Shown one piece after another: positions 1 to 9,490 of a stretch of 64,000 nt of DNA. This stretch comes from Candidatus Latescibacterota bacterium. Lineage in GTDB: Bacteria > Latescibacterota > UBA2968 > UBA8231. The notes under the pieces are model-generated. The model did not search any database and was not told the DNA's origin. It worked only from the letters and a program-made list of their open reading frames with translations. Where the stretch lies: positions 93,863-157,862 of the forward strand of contig JAJEGS010000014.1 in the NCBI GenBank assembly GCA_022819745.1, in the 5' to 3' direction. Positions within the stretch are counted from its first letter, which is position 1. Each line of letters begins with the position of its first letter. Position numbers and translations under genes: made by a program.

Positions 1-91
1 CGTCAAAGTAGCGTTGGTAGCGGTCGAGGTTGTCCTCCAAGCCGTCGAGATCGACGACGAGGGCGGGCGTGTCTAGGTCTTCTATGCGCAT
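1..91 (-). CDS. Alanine racemase N-terminal/D-threonine aldolase-like PLP protein, 5' fragment
   Basis: Only the first 30 codons are inside the window; the gene runs off the left edge. The translation begins MRIEDLDTPALVVDLDGLE, the opening of the DSD1/D-threonine aldolase type of fold-III PLP enzymes, which start with 'DTPALVVD' before the barrel. The ATG ends at 91 and is preceded by AGGAAAGG at a normal distance. The PLP lysine and metal ligands lie outside the window, so substrate (D-threonine, D-serine or another 3-hydroxy amino acid) cannot be judged. It is divergent from the DUF4416 gene. Confidence 0.6.
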   Translation of the reverse strand, partial: MRIEDLDTPALVVDLDGLEDNLDRYQRYFD

Positions 92-193
92 AGTGGCCTT
101 TCCTGAATGAAGGTGGAAATCGCTGCGATAAAATAGCAAACCGATCCCACCGCAGAAATTGACGCGATCGGGTCCCTTGCCTTTTGTTGCAAG

Positions 194-730
194 ATGCCCA
201 TCGATCTCCAACCCTCCACGCCCGTCGCATTAGTCTGCGCGATATTGGCCGATTCCGATCATGCGTTCGCCGACGCCAAAGAACGCCTCGCCGAGTGCTT
301 CGGTCCCCTGCGCGCGGCAAGTGCGATCTATGATTTTGATTTTACCTCGTATTACGAAGAGGAAATGGGCGCGGGGTTGAGCAAACAGCTCGTGTGCTTT
401 GCCGAGCGGATCGACCCCGCCGAGCTGGCGGCCTGCAAGCGCCAGACGATCGAACTAGAAAAAGCACTAGGAAGAGCAACAGGAGGGACATTGCGCCGCC
501 GCGCCAATATCGACCCAGGATTGCTGTCGATCGAGAGCTTGGTGTTGGCGACGACGAAGTATGCTGGCCACCGGGTGTGCATTGCCCCACAGCTCTACGC
601 CGAAGTGACTCTGCTCTATCAGCGGGGACGCTACCGGCCTTTGGAGTGGACGTATCCCGACTACCAGGGCGATGCAGTGCAGGATTTCTTGCTCGACGTG
701 CGGCCTTGGTTGCTGGCCGTGCGCGGCTGA
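194..730 (+). CDS. DUF4416 family protein
   Basis: 178 residues of unknown function. Family resemblance rests on the C-terminal half: a 'LVLATTKYAGHRVCIAP' segment followed by 'YAEVTLLYQRGRY' and 'LEWTYPDY', which is the characteristic block of DUF4416 proteins. No signal peptide or membrane segment is visible, so it is probably cytosolic. Start chosen at the first ATG because the N-terminus (VALVCAILADS) matches the usual opening of the family, although no clear Shine-Dalgarno precedes it. It converges on the citrate synthase gene with 2 bp between stops, so it is not part of the long minus-strand run. Confidence 0.75.
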   Translation: MPIDLQPSTPVALVCAILADSDHAFADAKERLAECFGPLRAASAIYDFDFTSYYEEEMGAGLSKQLVCFAERIDPAELAACKRQTIELEKALGRATGGTLRRRANIDPGLLSIESLVLATTKYAGHRVCIAPQLYAEVTLLYQRGRYRPLEWTYPDYQGDAVQDFLLDVRPWLLAVRG

Positions 731-732
731 GA

Positions 733-1863
733 TCAGCCTCGGTCGCCGAGCGCGACAAATGCGCGATGCTCTGGCCCGGTGTAGATGTGGTTGGGGCGGA
801 TGAGCCGGTTGGCGTCGTGCTGTTCGATCACGTGCGCCGCCCAGCCTACCACGCGGCTGGCTACGAAGATGGGGGTGTAGAGCGGGATCGGGATGCCCAT
901 CATGTAGTAGGTGTACGCGCAGGGGAAATCGACGTTGGGGAAGATGCCTTTTTCGCGCATCATGGTCGCTTCGACCACGTCGGCTAGATCCGGCCACTTG
1001 GTGTCGCCGATGGCTGCGGCGATCTGGCGGCCAACCTTCTTCATCGTCGGCACCCGCGAGTCGCCGCTTTTGTATTCCCGATGGCCAAAGCCCATGATCT
1101 TCTTCTTTTGCGCCAGCGCGTCGAGGACCCACTGCTCGGCTGCCGCAGGCGAATCTACTTCCAAGAGCATGTGCATGGCTGCCTCGTTGGCACCGCCGTG
1201 CAAGGGGCCGTGTAGGGCACCGATGGCCGCGGTTATGGCCGCGTACAGGTCGGCGAGGGTTGAGGCCACGACCCGCGCGGTAAACGTGGAGGCGTTGTAT
1301 CCGTGCTCGGCGTAGAGGATCAGCGAAGTGTTCATGGCCTCTACTTCGTACGCGGGCGGTTTTTCGCCGCGCAGCATGTAAAGCAGATTGGCCGCGTGGT
1401 CTAGCTCGGCGTCGGGGGCTATCGGCTCTAGGCCCTGCGAGAAGCGATAGCCATAGGCGAGTGCGGTGGGAATTTTGGCCAGCAAGCGCACGGATTTGCG
1501 CACATTGGCATCGTGGCTGTTGTCGGGGGTCTCGGCGTCGAAAAACGCTAGGGATGATACGGCTGTGCGCAACAGGTCCATGGGGTGCGCGTCCGCTGGG
1601 GCGGAGCGCAATAGGTCGACGACCGGGCCGGGCAGGTCGCGCTGGGAGCGCAGTTGTTGGTTGAATTTTGCCAACTCGGCGACCGTCGGCAACTCGCCGT
1701 AGAGCAGCAAGTAGGCGACCTCTTCGTAGCTGGCATTTTCGGTCAGTTCGACTAGGTCGTAGCCGTGCAGGATCAGGCGGTTGATATCGATATCAATGCG
1801 CGAAAGGGCGGACTCGCCGGCGATGACGCCTTCGAGGCCGGGACTGTAGGATTTGTCGGTCAT
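733..1863 (-). CDS. prpC: Citrate/2-methylcitrate synthase
   Basis: 376 residues, the short (about 370 aa) class of citrate synthases. Visible active-site blocks are GPLHGGANEAA, the MGFGHREYK segment, and GIFPNVDFPCA followed by the C-terminal VIEQ...RPNHIYTGP block. It condenses acetyl- or propionyl-CoA with oxaloacetate. The 2-methylcitrate role is inferred: the gene lies 44 bp downstream of a methylisocitrate lyase gene (prpB), and the 'HPMD' segment near residue 95 is common in PrpC. The enzyme could equally be the cell's citrate synthase, since short-form enzymes often use both substrates. No prpD is present in the window. It is the last gene of the long minus-strand run. Confidence 0.85.
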   Translation of the reverse strand: MTDKSYSPGLEGVIAGESALSRIDIDINRLILHGYDLVELTENASYEEVAYLLLYGELPTVAELAKFNQQLRSQRDLPGPVVDLLRSAPADAHPMDLLRTAVSSLAFFDAETPDNSHDANVRKSVRLLAKIPTALAYGYRFSQGLEPIAPDAELDHAANLLYMLRGEKPPAYEVEAMNTSLILYAEHGYNASTFTARVVASTLADLYAAITAAIGALHGPLHGGANEAAMHMLLEVDSPAAAEQWVLDALAQKKKIMGFGHREYKSGDSRVPTMKKVGRQIAAAIGDTKWPDLADVVEATMMREKGIFPNVDFPCAYTYYMMGIPIPLYTPIFVASRVVGWAAHVIEQHDANRLIRPNHIYTGPEHRAFVALGDRG

Positions 1864-1907
1864 TCTGTAAATCTCTCTATGGAAAGTGTGAATTTGGGGC
1901 TAATAAT

Positions 1908-2819
1908 TCAGCGGTTTTCTCCGTTCGCTGGAAAGCGGGCGGCCAATGATGCGTCTAGTTTGGTGTACTCGTCGTAGCCGAGTAGTTCGTAGAGTTCGTC
2001 TCGCGTCTGCATCTGTCCGAGGGCACCTTCTAAAGTGCCTTTTTCCTTGAGTTCGCGGAACAGCCCTTCGACGGCCTTCATCATGGTGCGGAACGCGCTC
2101 AGCGGGAAAATCACGAGGCGGTATCCCATAGCGGCGAACTCCGCGACCGATAGGTACGGCGATTTGCCGAATTCGGTCATGTTGGCGAGGAGCGGGCCTT
2201 TGACTTGCTCGGCGTAGCGGGCGAATTCCTCGGGGCTCTGCATGGCTTCGGGAAAGATTGCGTCCGCGCCGGCTGCCAAGTAGCGCTGGCCGCGCTCGAC
2301 GCTTTGCTCAAAGCCCTCGACGGCGCGGGCGTCGCAGCGGGCGATGATGACAAAGTCCGGGTCTTGCCGCGCCGCGCAGGCCGCGGCGATCTTGCGCTCC
2401 ATTTCTTCGACCTCAATCAGGGCCTTGCCGTCGAGATGGCCGCAGCGCTTGGGCATGACTTGGTCTTCTAAGTGCAACCCGGCCAAGCCCTCGCGCTCGT
2501 ACGCGCGCACCGTGCGCATCACCTGCCAGACCTCGCCAAACCCGGTGTCCGCATCGCAAATGCAGGGCACTTGGACTGCGTTGGCAATGTAGCCGGCTTG
2601 GCGCGCCATTTCGTCCATGCCCAACAGGCCGACGTCTGGGTAGCCAGCCGTGCCGTTGGCTAGACCAGCTCCGGAGATGTACACGGCCTCAAACCCAATG
2701 CGCTCGGCCAGCATGGCCACGGGCGCATTGAAGGCCCCGGGCAAGGTCAGGGTCTTCTCGGCCATCAGGCGGCGCAGGGTGCGCGGCTTGGACTCGGCGG
2801 GCGCGGGGTTGAGTAGCAT
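1908..2819 (-). CDS. prpB: Methylisocitrate lyase
   Basis: 303 residues of the isocitrate lyase/PEP mutase superfamily. The catalytic loop KRCGH is at residues 124-128 and the metal-binding CDADTGFG segment starts at residue 88; both are hallmarks of PrpB, which splits 2-methylisocitrate into pyruvate and succinate. The length fits PrpB (about 290-300 aa) rather than AceA (over 400 aa). It starts 3 bp after the purA stop and is followed by the citrate synthase, so a propionate-degrading pair is likely. A related oxaloacetate decarboxylase cannot be excluded, but the Cys-containing loop and the neighbour argue for PrpB. Confidence 0.85.
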   Translation of the reverse strand: MLLNPAPAESKPRTLRRLMAEKTLTLPGAFNAPVAMLAERIGFEAVYISGAGLANGTAGYPDVGLLGMDEMARQAGYIANAVQVPCICDADTGFGEVWQVMRTVRAYEREGLAGLHLEDQVMPKRCGHLDGKALIEVEEMERKIAAACAARQDPDFVIIARCDARAVEGFEQSVERGQRYLAAGADAIFPEAMQSPEEFARYAEQVKGPLLANMTEFGKSPYLSVAEFAAMGYRLVIFPLSAFRTMMKAVEGLFRELKEKGTLEGALGQMQTRDELYELLGYDEYTKLDASLAARFPANGENR

Positions 2820-2822
2820 GGC

Positions 2823-4103
2823 TCAGGCGAGAGAGATGGTGGCTTCGCGCTCCGGTCCTACGGAGATAAGGGAGACCGGCGCTCGGCTCAGTTCGGCGAC
2901 TCGCTCCACGTAAGCCTGCGCTTGGGGCGGCAGATCGGCGAAACAGCGGGCGGCGGTAGTCGGAGCACACCAGCCAGCTATTTCTTCGTAAATCGGCTCG
3001 CATTGGTCGAGTACCTGCGGGTCGGCGGGGAATTCTTCCAGCACTTGGTCGCCGCAGCGATAGCCAACGCCCAGTTTGAGGTGCTCGCATTGGTCGAGTA
3101 CGTCGAGCCGGGTCAGGGCGATGCTGGTCAGGCCGTTGATGCGGGCCGAGACCCGTAAGATGGCGGCGTCGAACCAACCGCAGCGCCGCGGCCGGCCGGT
3201 AGTGGCTCCGAACTCGCGGCCCAAGGCGCGCAAACGCTCGCCTTCTTCCCCCAACAACTCGGTGGGAAAAGGCCCGTTGCCCACCCGCGTGGTGTACGCT
3301 TTGGTCACGCCTACTACCTCGTCAATCCGCGTGGGGCCGATACCCGTGCCCGTGCAGGCTCCACCCGCCGTGGTATTCGAGGAAGTGACATAGGGATAGG
3401 TGCCGTGGTCGATGTCGAGCAAGGTTCCTTGCGCGCCTTCGCAGAGGACTGTTTTGCCTTGGTCGAGGGCTTGGTTGAGCAGGAGCGAGGTGTCGGCGAC
3501 GTATGGGGCGAGTTGCTCGCCGTAGCCGATGTACGCGTCGATGATGGGACCGGCCTCTAGCGGCTCTTGACCAAAGACCTTGGTCAGGATTTCGTTTTTG
3601 GCGCAGATGCTGGCCCGGAGCTTATCGCGCAAACGCGCTGGGTCGCACAAATCCATGACGCGCACCCCGTGGCTGCGCTCGACTTTGTCGCGGTACGCCG
3701 GACCGATACCGCGGCCAGTCGTGCCGATGGCGACGCTGTTTTCGCTCTCTTCTCCGGCCTTTTCCAAGACCTTGTGGTAGGGCATTACGACGTGGGCAAC
3801 TTGGCTGAGGAAGAAGCGGTTGGCCACGGAAAAGCCCTTGGCCTCTAGCTCGGCGATCTCATCGAGCATGACGGCTGGATCGACGACCACCCCATTGCCC
3901 ACCACGCAGATTTTGCCCTCGTGCATGATGCCCGAGGGAATGGCGTGGAAGATGAACTCCGCGTCGGCGGTGACGACCGTGTGGCCGGCGTTGGCCCCTC
4001 CCTGATAGCGCACCACCACGTCGGCGGCGGACGTGAGGTAATCTACTACTTTGGCCTTGCCTTCGTCGCCCCACTGCGCTCCTAATACTATTTTTGCGGG
4101 CAT
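2823..4103 (-). CDS. purA: Adenylosuccinate synthetase
   Basis: 426 residues, normal length. It makes adenylosuccinate from IMP, aspartate and GTP, the first committed step to AMP. Visible motifs: N-terminal GAQWGDEGKAK with the catalytic Asp13, NAGHT with the catalytic His near residue 41, TTGRGIGPAY, the IMP-binding GTLLDIDHGTYPYVTSSN block, and TTGRPRRCGWFD near the C-terminal third. It sits between serA (15 bp upstream) and prpB (3 bp downstream) and is probably co-transcribed with them. Cytosolic. No anomalies seen. Confidence 0.97.
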   Translation of the reverse strand: MPAKIVLGAQWGDEGKAKVVDYLTSAADVVVRYQGGANAGHTVVTADAEFIFHAIPSGIMHEGKICVVGNGVVVDPAVMLDEIAELEAKGFSVANRFFLSQVAHVVMPYHKVLEKAGEESENSVAIGTTGRGIGPAYRDKVERSHGVRVMDLCDPARLRDKLRASICAKNEILTKVFGQEPLEAGPIIDAYIGYGEQLAPYVADTSLLLNQALDQGKTVLCEGAQGTLLDIDHGTYPYVTSSNTTAGGACTGTGIGPTRIDEVVGVTKAYTTRVGNGPFPTELLGEEGERLRALGREFGATTGRPRRCGWFDAAILRVSARINGLTSIALTRLDVLDQCEHLKLGVGYRCGDQVLEEFPADPQVLDQCEPIYEEIAGWCAPTTAARCFADLPPQAQAYVERVAELSRAPVSLISVGPEREATISLA

Positions 4104-4118
4104 TGTGTACTCCCGTGC

Positions 4119-5699
4119 TTAAAGACTGACTTGTTTGGCCCAGGAGATGTACTCCCGGGAGAGAATATCGTCAACTACGTCGGTGGTGATCGGGTCATCG
4201 ACGTTGAGGATGGTCAGGGCTTGGCCGCCCATTTGGCGGCGTCCGCACGACATTTGGGCGATGTTGACGTTGTGGCTGCCCATGACTGTGCCGATTTGGC
4301 CGATGATGCCTGGGACGTCGTCGTTGATGTAAAAGAGCATGTGGCCCTCTGGGACGGCGTCGAAAATGTACTCGTCGAGGCGCACGAGGCGCGGATCGCT
4401 CTTGCCGAAGATCGTGCCGGCGAGTAGGCGCTGCCCCTTGTTGGTGTGATACACCACGGTGATGAGGCTGGCGTAGTCCTCGTGCTCGCTGCTGATCCGC
4501 TCATCGACTTGCACGCCGCGCTCCTGCGCGAAAAGCAGCGCATTGACCACATTGACTGCCGCGTCCGAGACGGTCTCCATAATGCCCTTGAGTACGGCCG
4601 AGGTTAGCGGCGAGGTCGGGTAGGCGGTGATGTCGCCTTGGTATTCGATGGTGATGCGCTCTAGCTGGCCCTCGCCGAGCTGAGCTTGCAGGCGTCCTAG
4701 CCGCTCGGCTAGCACGAGGTAGGGCTGGAGCTTGCCGTGGATTTCGGGATCGACCGAAGGGGCGTTGACCGCGTTGCGAATGACGCGGCCCATCAGCACG
4801 TCGCCAACCTGCTCGGCCACCTGCAAGGCGACATTGGCTTGGGCTTCCTTGGTGGAGGCCGCCAGGTGCGGCGTGCAGATCACTCGGTCGTCAACCAAGA
4901 GGTCCACAAGGGTCGGTGGCTCCTCTTCAAAGACGTCTAAGGCGGCACCGGCGACCTTGCCCGAGTTCAAGCCGCGCAGGAGGGCCTCCTCGTCCATGAT
5001 GCCGCCGCGGGCGCAGTTGATTAGATAAACCCCGTCTTTGCACTGCGCGATCTCGGCGTCGGAAATCAGGTGCTGGGTCTGGTCGCTGAGATGGGTGTGG
5101 ACCGTGATGAAATCCGCGGTAGCGTAGATTTCGTCGAGGGATGTCAGATGGGCGCCGTAGGAGAGGGCCATCTCTTGGCCGATGTAGGGATCGTAGCCGA
5201 GGACCTTCATGCGAAAAGCTGTGGCGCGCGCGGCCACCTCCCTCCCCACGCGGCCCAAGCCGATCACGGCAAGGGTCTTGCCAGCCAGCTCGACGCCGAC
5301 GAATTGGCTGCGTTCCCACAGCCCCTTTTTAAGCGAGGCCGTCGCCTGCGGGATGTGCCGCGCAAGGGAGGCTATGAGCGCAAAGGTGTGCTCGGCGGTT
5401 GATAGGGAATTGCCGCCCGGAGTGTTCATGACGATGATGCCGTGGCGCGTTGCCGCCTCTACGTCGATGTTGTCGAAGCCCGTGCCGGCGCGGCCAATGA
5501 CCCGGAGGCGTGGCGCGGCGGCGAGCACCTCGGCCGTCACTTTGGTCGCGCTGCGCACGACTAGTCCCTCGTAGTCGCCGATGCAGTCTAGGAGCGCACT
5601 CGGCGACAATCCACTGCGCACATCTACTGCGACCCCGTCGTTGGCTTCGAGGATCTCGACGCAGCGGGGGTCCATCTTGTCGCTGATCAGTACTTTCAT
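4119..5699 (-). CDS. serA: D-3-phosphoglycerate dehydrogenase, long ACT-domain form
   Basis: 526 residues from the ATG at 5699 (preceded by AGAGGA); the open frame extends 15 codons further upstream, but MKVLISDKMD is the usual N-terminus. It oxidises 3-phosphoglycerate with NAD as the first step of serine synthesis. The Rossmann motif is LGRVGREVA, the catalytic Arg is in NCARGGI, and the Glu/His pair is in FEEEPP and TPHLAAST. After the catalytic domain come the intervening (ASB) domain and a C-terminal ACT domain (IINDDVPGIIGQIG region), so serine feedback is likely. It lies in the long minus-strand gene run between engB and purA. Confidence 0.95.
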   Translation of the reverse strand: MKVLISDKMDPRCVEILEANDGVAVDVRSGLSPSALLDCIGDYEGLVVRSATKVTAEVLAAAPRLRVIGRAGTGFDNIDVEAATRHGIIVMNTPGGNSLSTAEHTFALIASLARHIPQATASLKKGLWERSQFVGVELAGKTLAVIGLGRVGREVAARATAFRMKVLGYDPYIGQEMALSYGAHLTSLDEIYATADFITVHTHLSDQTQHLISDAEIAQCKDGVYLINCARGGIMDEEALLRGLNSGKVAGAALDVFEEEPPTLVDLLVDDRVICTPHLAASTKEAQANVALQVAEQVGDVLMGRVIRNAVNAPSVDPEIHGKLQPYLVLAERLGRLQAQLGEGQLERITIEYQGDITAYPTSPLTSAVLKGIMETVSDAAVNVVNALLFAQERGVQVDERISSEHEDYASLITVVYHTNKGQRLLAGTIFGKSDPRLVRLDEYIFDAVPEGHMLFYINDDVPGIIGQIGTVMGSHNVNIAQMSCGRRQMGGQALTILNVDDPITTDVVDDILSREYISWAKQVSL

Positions 5700-5707
5700 G
5701 GTCCTCT

Positions 5708-6301
5708 TTAGGTTGCGTTGCCAGCTAGCGCCTCGGCGATCCACCCTGTAATGTCGTCTTGCCCGCGGCCATCGACTGCCGAGAACGCCACAAAGGAAAG
5801 GCCGGCGAGCGATCCTTGGGCATCGAGCTGGTCGAATAAGTGTTGTAGCTTGTTGCGCGACAGTTTATCCGCTTTGGTAAAGACCAGCAGGAAGGGCTTA
5901 TCTAGGGTGCGCAAGTGGTCAATCATCTGCCGGTCCAAGTCGGTAGGGCCGTGCCGGGCATCGATGAGCTGCAACACCGCGCACAATGTTGCGCGATTGG
6001 CCATGTAGTTGCGGATGAGCTGGCCGAGCTGTAAGCGCAAGCCCACGCCGCCGCGCACGTACCCGTAGCCAGGCAGATCGACCAAGTAGAACTGCTCGTT
6101 GGCTAGGTAGTAGTTCAACTGCTGGGTCTTGCCGGGTACGGTGCTGGTGCGCGCCAGCTTCTTGCGCCGTACTAACCTGTTGATCAGCGAGGACTTGCCG
6201 ACGTTGGAGCGCCCCACTAAGGCGATTTCAGGCAAGCCGTCCACGGGTAAATCGGCCGTGCGGACCGCGCCAATTATGAATTCGACCGAGGAAAAGCGCA
6301 T
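5708..6301 (-). CDS. engB: Ribosome-biogenesis GTPase EngB/YsxC
   Basis: 197 residues from the ATG at 6301. A longer frame to 6367 would overlap clpX by 50 bp and adds an unconserved leader, so the shorter start, whose MRFSSVEFIIGAV opening matches the family, is preferred; its Shine-Dalgarno is weak. G1 is GRSNVGKSS at about residues 30-38, G3 is DLPGYG near 75, and G4 is TKAD near 141. YsxC acts late in 50S subunit assembly. It follows clpX by 16 bp and precedes serA by 8 bp, so expression is probably operonic. Confidence 0.93.
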   Translation of the reverse strand: MRFSSVEFIIGAVRTADLPVDGLPEIALVGRSNVGKSSLINRLVRRKKLARTSTVPGKTQQLNYYLANEQFYLVDLPGYGYVRGGVGLRLQLGQLIRNYMANRATLCAVLQLIDARHGPTDLDRQMIDHLRTLDKPFLLVFTKADKLSRNKLQHLFDQLDAQGSLAGLSFVAFSAVDGRGQDDITGWIAEALAGNAT

Positions 6302-6317
6302 CGCCGGGGCTTGGAGA

Positions 6318-7568
6318 TTAGGCGCGTTTGCGCCGCATCTCTTCGTCTTCGCTGCTGTACTGCTCAATCCCGCGCTCGATCATTTCGCCCGTAACTTGCA
6401 GGCGCGTCACGCCCTCTTGAGAGGGGGTATCGAACATGATATCCATCGTGGCCTGCTCTAGAACTGAGCGCAGGCCGCGGGCCCCAGTTCCCTTGTGAAC
6501 GGTCAAGGCCACTATCTTGCGCAGGGCGTCCTCGGTGAACTCGACCTCGACTCCGTCCATGGCGAAGAGCCGCTGCGACTGCTTGATAATGGCGTCGTGC
6601 GGCTCGGTGAGGATGCGGAGCAAGTCGTCCTCGGCGAGCTCGTCCATAGTGGTGATTACAGGTACGCGGCCGACAAATTCGGGGATCATGCCGTAGGCGA
6701 GCAGATCTTCGGGCTGCACCAGCGGCAATACGTCTAAGGTGTCGGAATCGCGTTCATCGTCGCTGTCGGCTCCAAAGCCCATAGTGCGCTTGCCGACCCG
6801 TTGACTGATGACCTTGTCCAGCCCCTCGAAGGCTCCGCCGCAGACGAAGAGGATGTTGCGGGTATCCATCTGGATCATCGGCTGCTCAGGGTGCTTGCGG
6901 CCCCCCTTGGGCGGGATGTTGGCAGTGGTGCCCTCTAAAATTTTGAGCAGTGCTTGCTGCACGCCCTCGCCTGACACGTCGCGGCCGACCGAAGGCGTGG
7001 CACTCTTGCGGGCAATTTTGTCAACCTCGTCGAGATAGAGGATGCCCCTTTCGGCGCGGGGCACATCGTAATCGGCCGCTTGCAAAAGGCTCACGAGGAT
7101 GTTCTCCACGTCCTCCCCCACGTAGCCGGCCTCGGTGAGAATGGTGGCGTCGGCAATGGAGAAGGGAACTTGCAGGAATTTTGCGAGAGTTTTGGCCAAT
7201 TCGGTCTTGCCAGTGCCGGTGGGGCCGATGAGCATTACGTTGCTTTTTTCGAGCTCCACCTCGTCTAAGTCAACTTTGGTGCGGATGCGCTTGTAGTGAT
7301 TGTACACGGCGACCGCGAGGATTTTCTTGGCCCGCTCTTGGGCGATGACGTATTCGTCGAGAAAATCCTTGATTTGGGTCGGCCTAGGCATCTCGGCGGT
7401 CTCCCAAGGGAGGGTCTTTTGCCGCTCCTCGGCCAAGACGTCGTTGCACAGCTTGACGCACTCGTTGCAGATGTGGACCTGGGGGCCGGTTATGATCTTG
7501 TCAACTTGGTTGTGGCTGCGCCCGCAGAACGAGCAGCGCGGGTCGCTTTGGGGGGGCCGACGGCGCAA
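6318..7568 (-). CDS. clpX: ATP-dependent Clp protease ATP-binding subunit ClpX
   Basis: 416 residues. The N-terminal zinc-binding domain has Cys12, Cys15, Cys34 and Cys37. The AAA+ core shows Walker [13 protein letters not shown], the pore-loop GYVGEDV, Walker [10 protein letters not shown], and a sensor-2 GARGLRS near the C-terminus. It unfolds tagged substrates and feeds them to ClpP. The start is a TTG at 7568, with AGGAG six bases ahead that overlaps the clpP stop region; the adjacent N-terminus fits the zinc domain. It lies 9 bp after clpP, the classic tig-clpP-clpX order. Confidence 0.97.
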   Translation of the reverse strand: MRRRPPQSDPRCSFCGRSHNQVDKIITGPQVHICNECVKLCNDVLAEERQKTLPWETAEMPRPTQIKDFLDEYVIAQERAKKILAVAVYNHYKRIRTKVDLDEVELEKSNVMLIGPTGTGKTELAKTLAKFLQVPFSIADATILTEAGYVGEDVENILVSLLQAADYDVPRAERGILYLDEVDKIARKSATPSVGRDVSGEGVQQALLKILEGTTANIPPKGGRKHPEQPMIQMDTRNILFVCGGAFEGLDKVISQRVGKRTMGFGADSDDERDSDTLDVLPLVQPEDLLAYGMIPEFVGRVPVITTMDELAEDDLLRILTEPHDAIIKQSQRLFAMDGVEVEFTEDALRKIVALTVHKGTGARGLRSVLEQATMDIMFDTPSQEGVTRLQVTGEMIERGIEQYSSEDEEMRRKRA

Positions 7569-7577
7569 AACAAGCTC

Positions 7578-8186
7578 CTAGATTGGGGAAGGGGCTACCT
7601 CGACGCGCGATGGAGCGATGATCTCGTCGATGATGCCGTATTCGACGGCTTCTGCGGCCGACATGAAAAAGTCGCGCTCGGTGTCGCGCTCAATGCGCTC
7701 CAGCGGCTGCCCGGTACAATCGACTAATACCTCGTTGATCTGCTGGCGCATGGCGATGATCTCGCGGGCGTGGATCTCCATGTCGGCGGCTTGGCCGCCA
7801 ATGCCACCCATGGGCTGGTGCAGCAAGACGCGAGCGTTGGGCAGGGCTTGGCGCTTGCCCTTAGTGCCGCCGGCCAATAGCACGGCTCCCATGCTGGATG
7901 CTTGGCCGATGCAGATCGTGGATATGTCGGCGGCCACGTATTGCATGGTGTCGTAGATGGCCATGCCCGCCGAAATCAGCCCGCCAGGGGTATTGAGATA
8001 GAGCGCGATGTCCTTTTTGGGATCTTCAGACGCGAGAAAGAGCATTTGGGCGATGATGAGATTGGCGATCGCGTCGTTGATGGGAGTGCCGGCGAAGATG
8101 ATGCGGTCCTTGAGCAGCCGCGAGTAGATGTCGTATGAGCGCTCTCCTCGGCCGGTCTGTTCGATGACCATTGGAATCAGCGACAT
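7578..8186 (-). CDS. clpP: ATP-dependent Clp protease proteolytic subunit
   Basis: 202 residues with the complete catalytic triad: Ser98 in GQASSMGA, His123 in LLHQPMGG, and Asp172 in the TERDFFM segment. It forms the tetradecameric protease chamber that partners ClpX (next gene) and possibly ClpA or ClpC. The family motif YLNTPGG is at residues 63-69. The gene starts 3 bp after the trigger-factor stop. Cytosolic; no propeptide is evident beyond the usual few residues. Confidence 0.97.
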   Translation of the reverse strand: MSLIPMVIEQTGRGERSYDIYSRLLKDRIIFAGTPINDAIANLIIAQMLFLASEDPKKDIALYLNTPGGLISAGMAIYDTMQYVAADISTICIGQASSMGAVLLAGGTKGKRQALPNARVLLHQPMGGIGGQAADMEIHAREIIAMRQQINEVLVDCTGQPLERIERDTERDFFMSAAEAVEYGIIDEIIAPSRVEVAPSPI

Positions 8187-8189
8187 GAT

Positions 8190-9428
8190 TTATACCTTTT
8201 CCTCTTTGATTTCGGCTTTGGCGATGAGGAACTCGATGACTTTTTGATCTTCTAACTCGCGTCGCAACCCTTCTGCGTTCTGCAAGTCGGCAGGTTGGAT
8301 GCCTGCGCGGACGGCGGCGAACTGGGCAAACTCCTCGTCCGTTACTTCGACCTTGGCTTGTTGGCGCACGCTTTCGAGCAGTAGATAGCTCTTGAGCTGG
8401 TGCGTGGCTTGGGCGCGCTCTTCGTCGCTGTGGCTGTGGTCGTGATCGTGGTCGTGGTCGTGACTGGCCTGCTCTCGCTCAAGCGAGTCGAGGTAATTAT
8501 CGACCATGCTGTCGGGCAATTCAAAGCTGTTTTTTAGGATGAGCTGGCTGATCAACTCGCTGCGCAGGCGCTGTTGGGCCATGTATTCCCAGCGCTGTTG
8601 GATCTGTTCGCTGAGGTGCTGGCGCAAGTCGGAGAGGGTCTGGAACTGTTCGCCGAGGTCCTTGGCGAACTCGTCGTCGAGTTCGGGCAGGGTGCGCTCG
8701 CGCACTTCGTGGGCTGCCACTGCGAAATGCGCGGTCTGGCCGGCGAGCTGTTCGTTGGGCAGGTCCTCTCGGTAAGCGAAGCGGACCTTGCGCTCTTCGC
8801 CAGCGCTCATGCCGACGAGGGCCTCTTCAAACTCGGGGCTGAGGGCATTCTCGTCGCCGATGAGGATCTGGCGCTTCTCGTACTTGTCGCCAATGACGGG
8901 CAAGCCGCTGTCGTCGAGGCGCTGCAAATCCGCGACGAGCACGTCGCCGTTGGCCAACGGTCGCTCGACGACTTGTTCGGTGGCGTGGCGGCGGCGCAAC
9001 TCTTCTAGATGCTCGCTGATTTCCTCGTCGGCCACCTCGTGTACCATGCGGGTGGCGGCGAGATTTTCGTAGTGCTCGGCGGTGATTTCGGGCCAGATGT
9101 CGAAATCTGCGGTGAACGTTAGGCTTCCCCCCGGCTCGTGGTCGAGTTGGGAGATTTTGGGGGGTGCGGCCGGCCGCAGGCCTGCTTCGCGCGCGGCTTC
9201 TTCTAGTAGCGAGGGGAGGAGGTCGCCGAGGACTTCGCCGCGGATGGAACTGCCGAAGCGCGCCTCGACGATTCTGAGCGGCACTTTGCCCTTGCGGAAG
9301 CCCGGGATCTCCAGCCGCTTTTGGTAGCGGCGCAGGGCCTTATTGACGGCGTCGTCAATGCGCGCCGCTTCGACTTCGACGGCCAGCTCGCGTGCCCACT
9401 GTCCCTTCTCTGTGACTTGTGTCTTCAC
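8190..9428 (-). CDS. tig: Trigger factor with an Asp-His repeat
   Basis: 412 residues from the GTG at 9428, which follows a TAGGA-type ribosome site. The upstream ATG at 9491 overlaps the last base of a tRNA and is unlikely. The N-terminal ribosome-binding domain contains GFRKGKVPLRI, followed by a divergent PPIase domain and a helical C-terminal chaperone domain. It binds nascent chains at the ribosome exit. An unusual Asp-His alternation (HDHDHDHDHSHS) near residue 325, encoded by a 6-bp DNA repeat around 8425-8465, could bind metal. It is first in the tig-clpP-clpX set and directly follows tRNA-Leu. Confidence 0.94.
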   Translation of the reverse strand: MKTQVTEKGQWARELAVEVEAARIDDAVNKALRRYQKRLEIPGFRKGKVPLRIVEARFGSSIRGEVLGDLLPSLLEEAAREAGLRPAAPPKISQLDHEPGGSLTFTADFDIWPEITAEHYENLAATRMVHEVADEEISEHLEELRRRHATEQVVERPLANGDVLVADLQRLDDSGLPVIGDKYEKRQILIGDENALSPEFEEALVGMSAGEERKVRFAYREDLPNEQLAGQTAHFAVAAHEVRERTLPELDDEFAKDLGEQFQTLSDLRQHLSEQIQQRWEYMAQQRLRSELISQLILKNSFELPDSMVDNYLDSLEREQASHDHDHDHDHSHSDEERAQATHQLKSYLLLESVRQQAKVEVTDEEFAQFAAVRAGIQPADLQNAEGLRRELEDQKVIEFLIAKAEIKEEKV

Positions 9429-9490
9429 GAAACGCAATCCTACGAGGTAGGGCGCACCGCCAAATCGCAGGCGGTGCGCTCGTTTATTCA

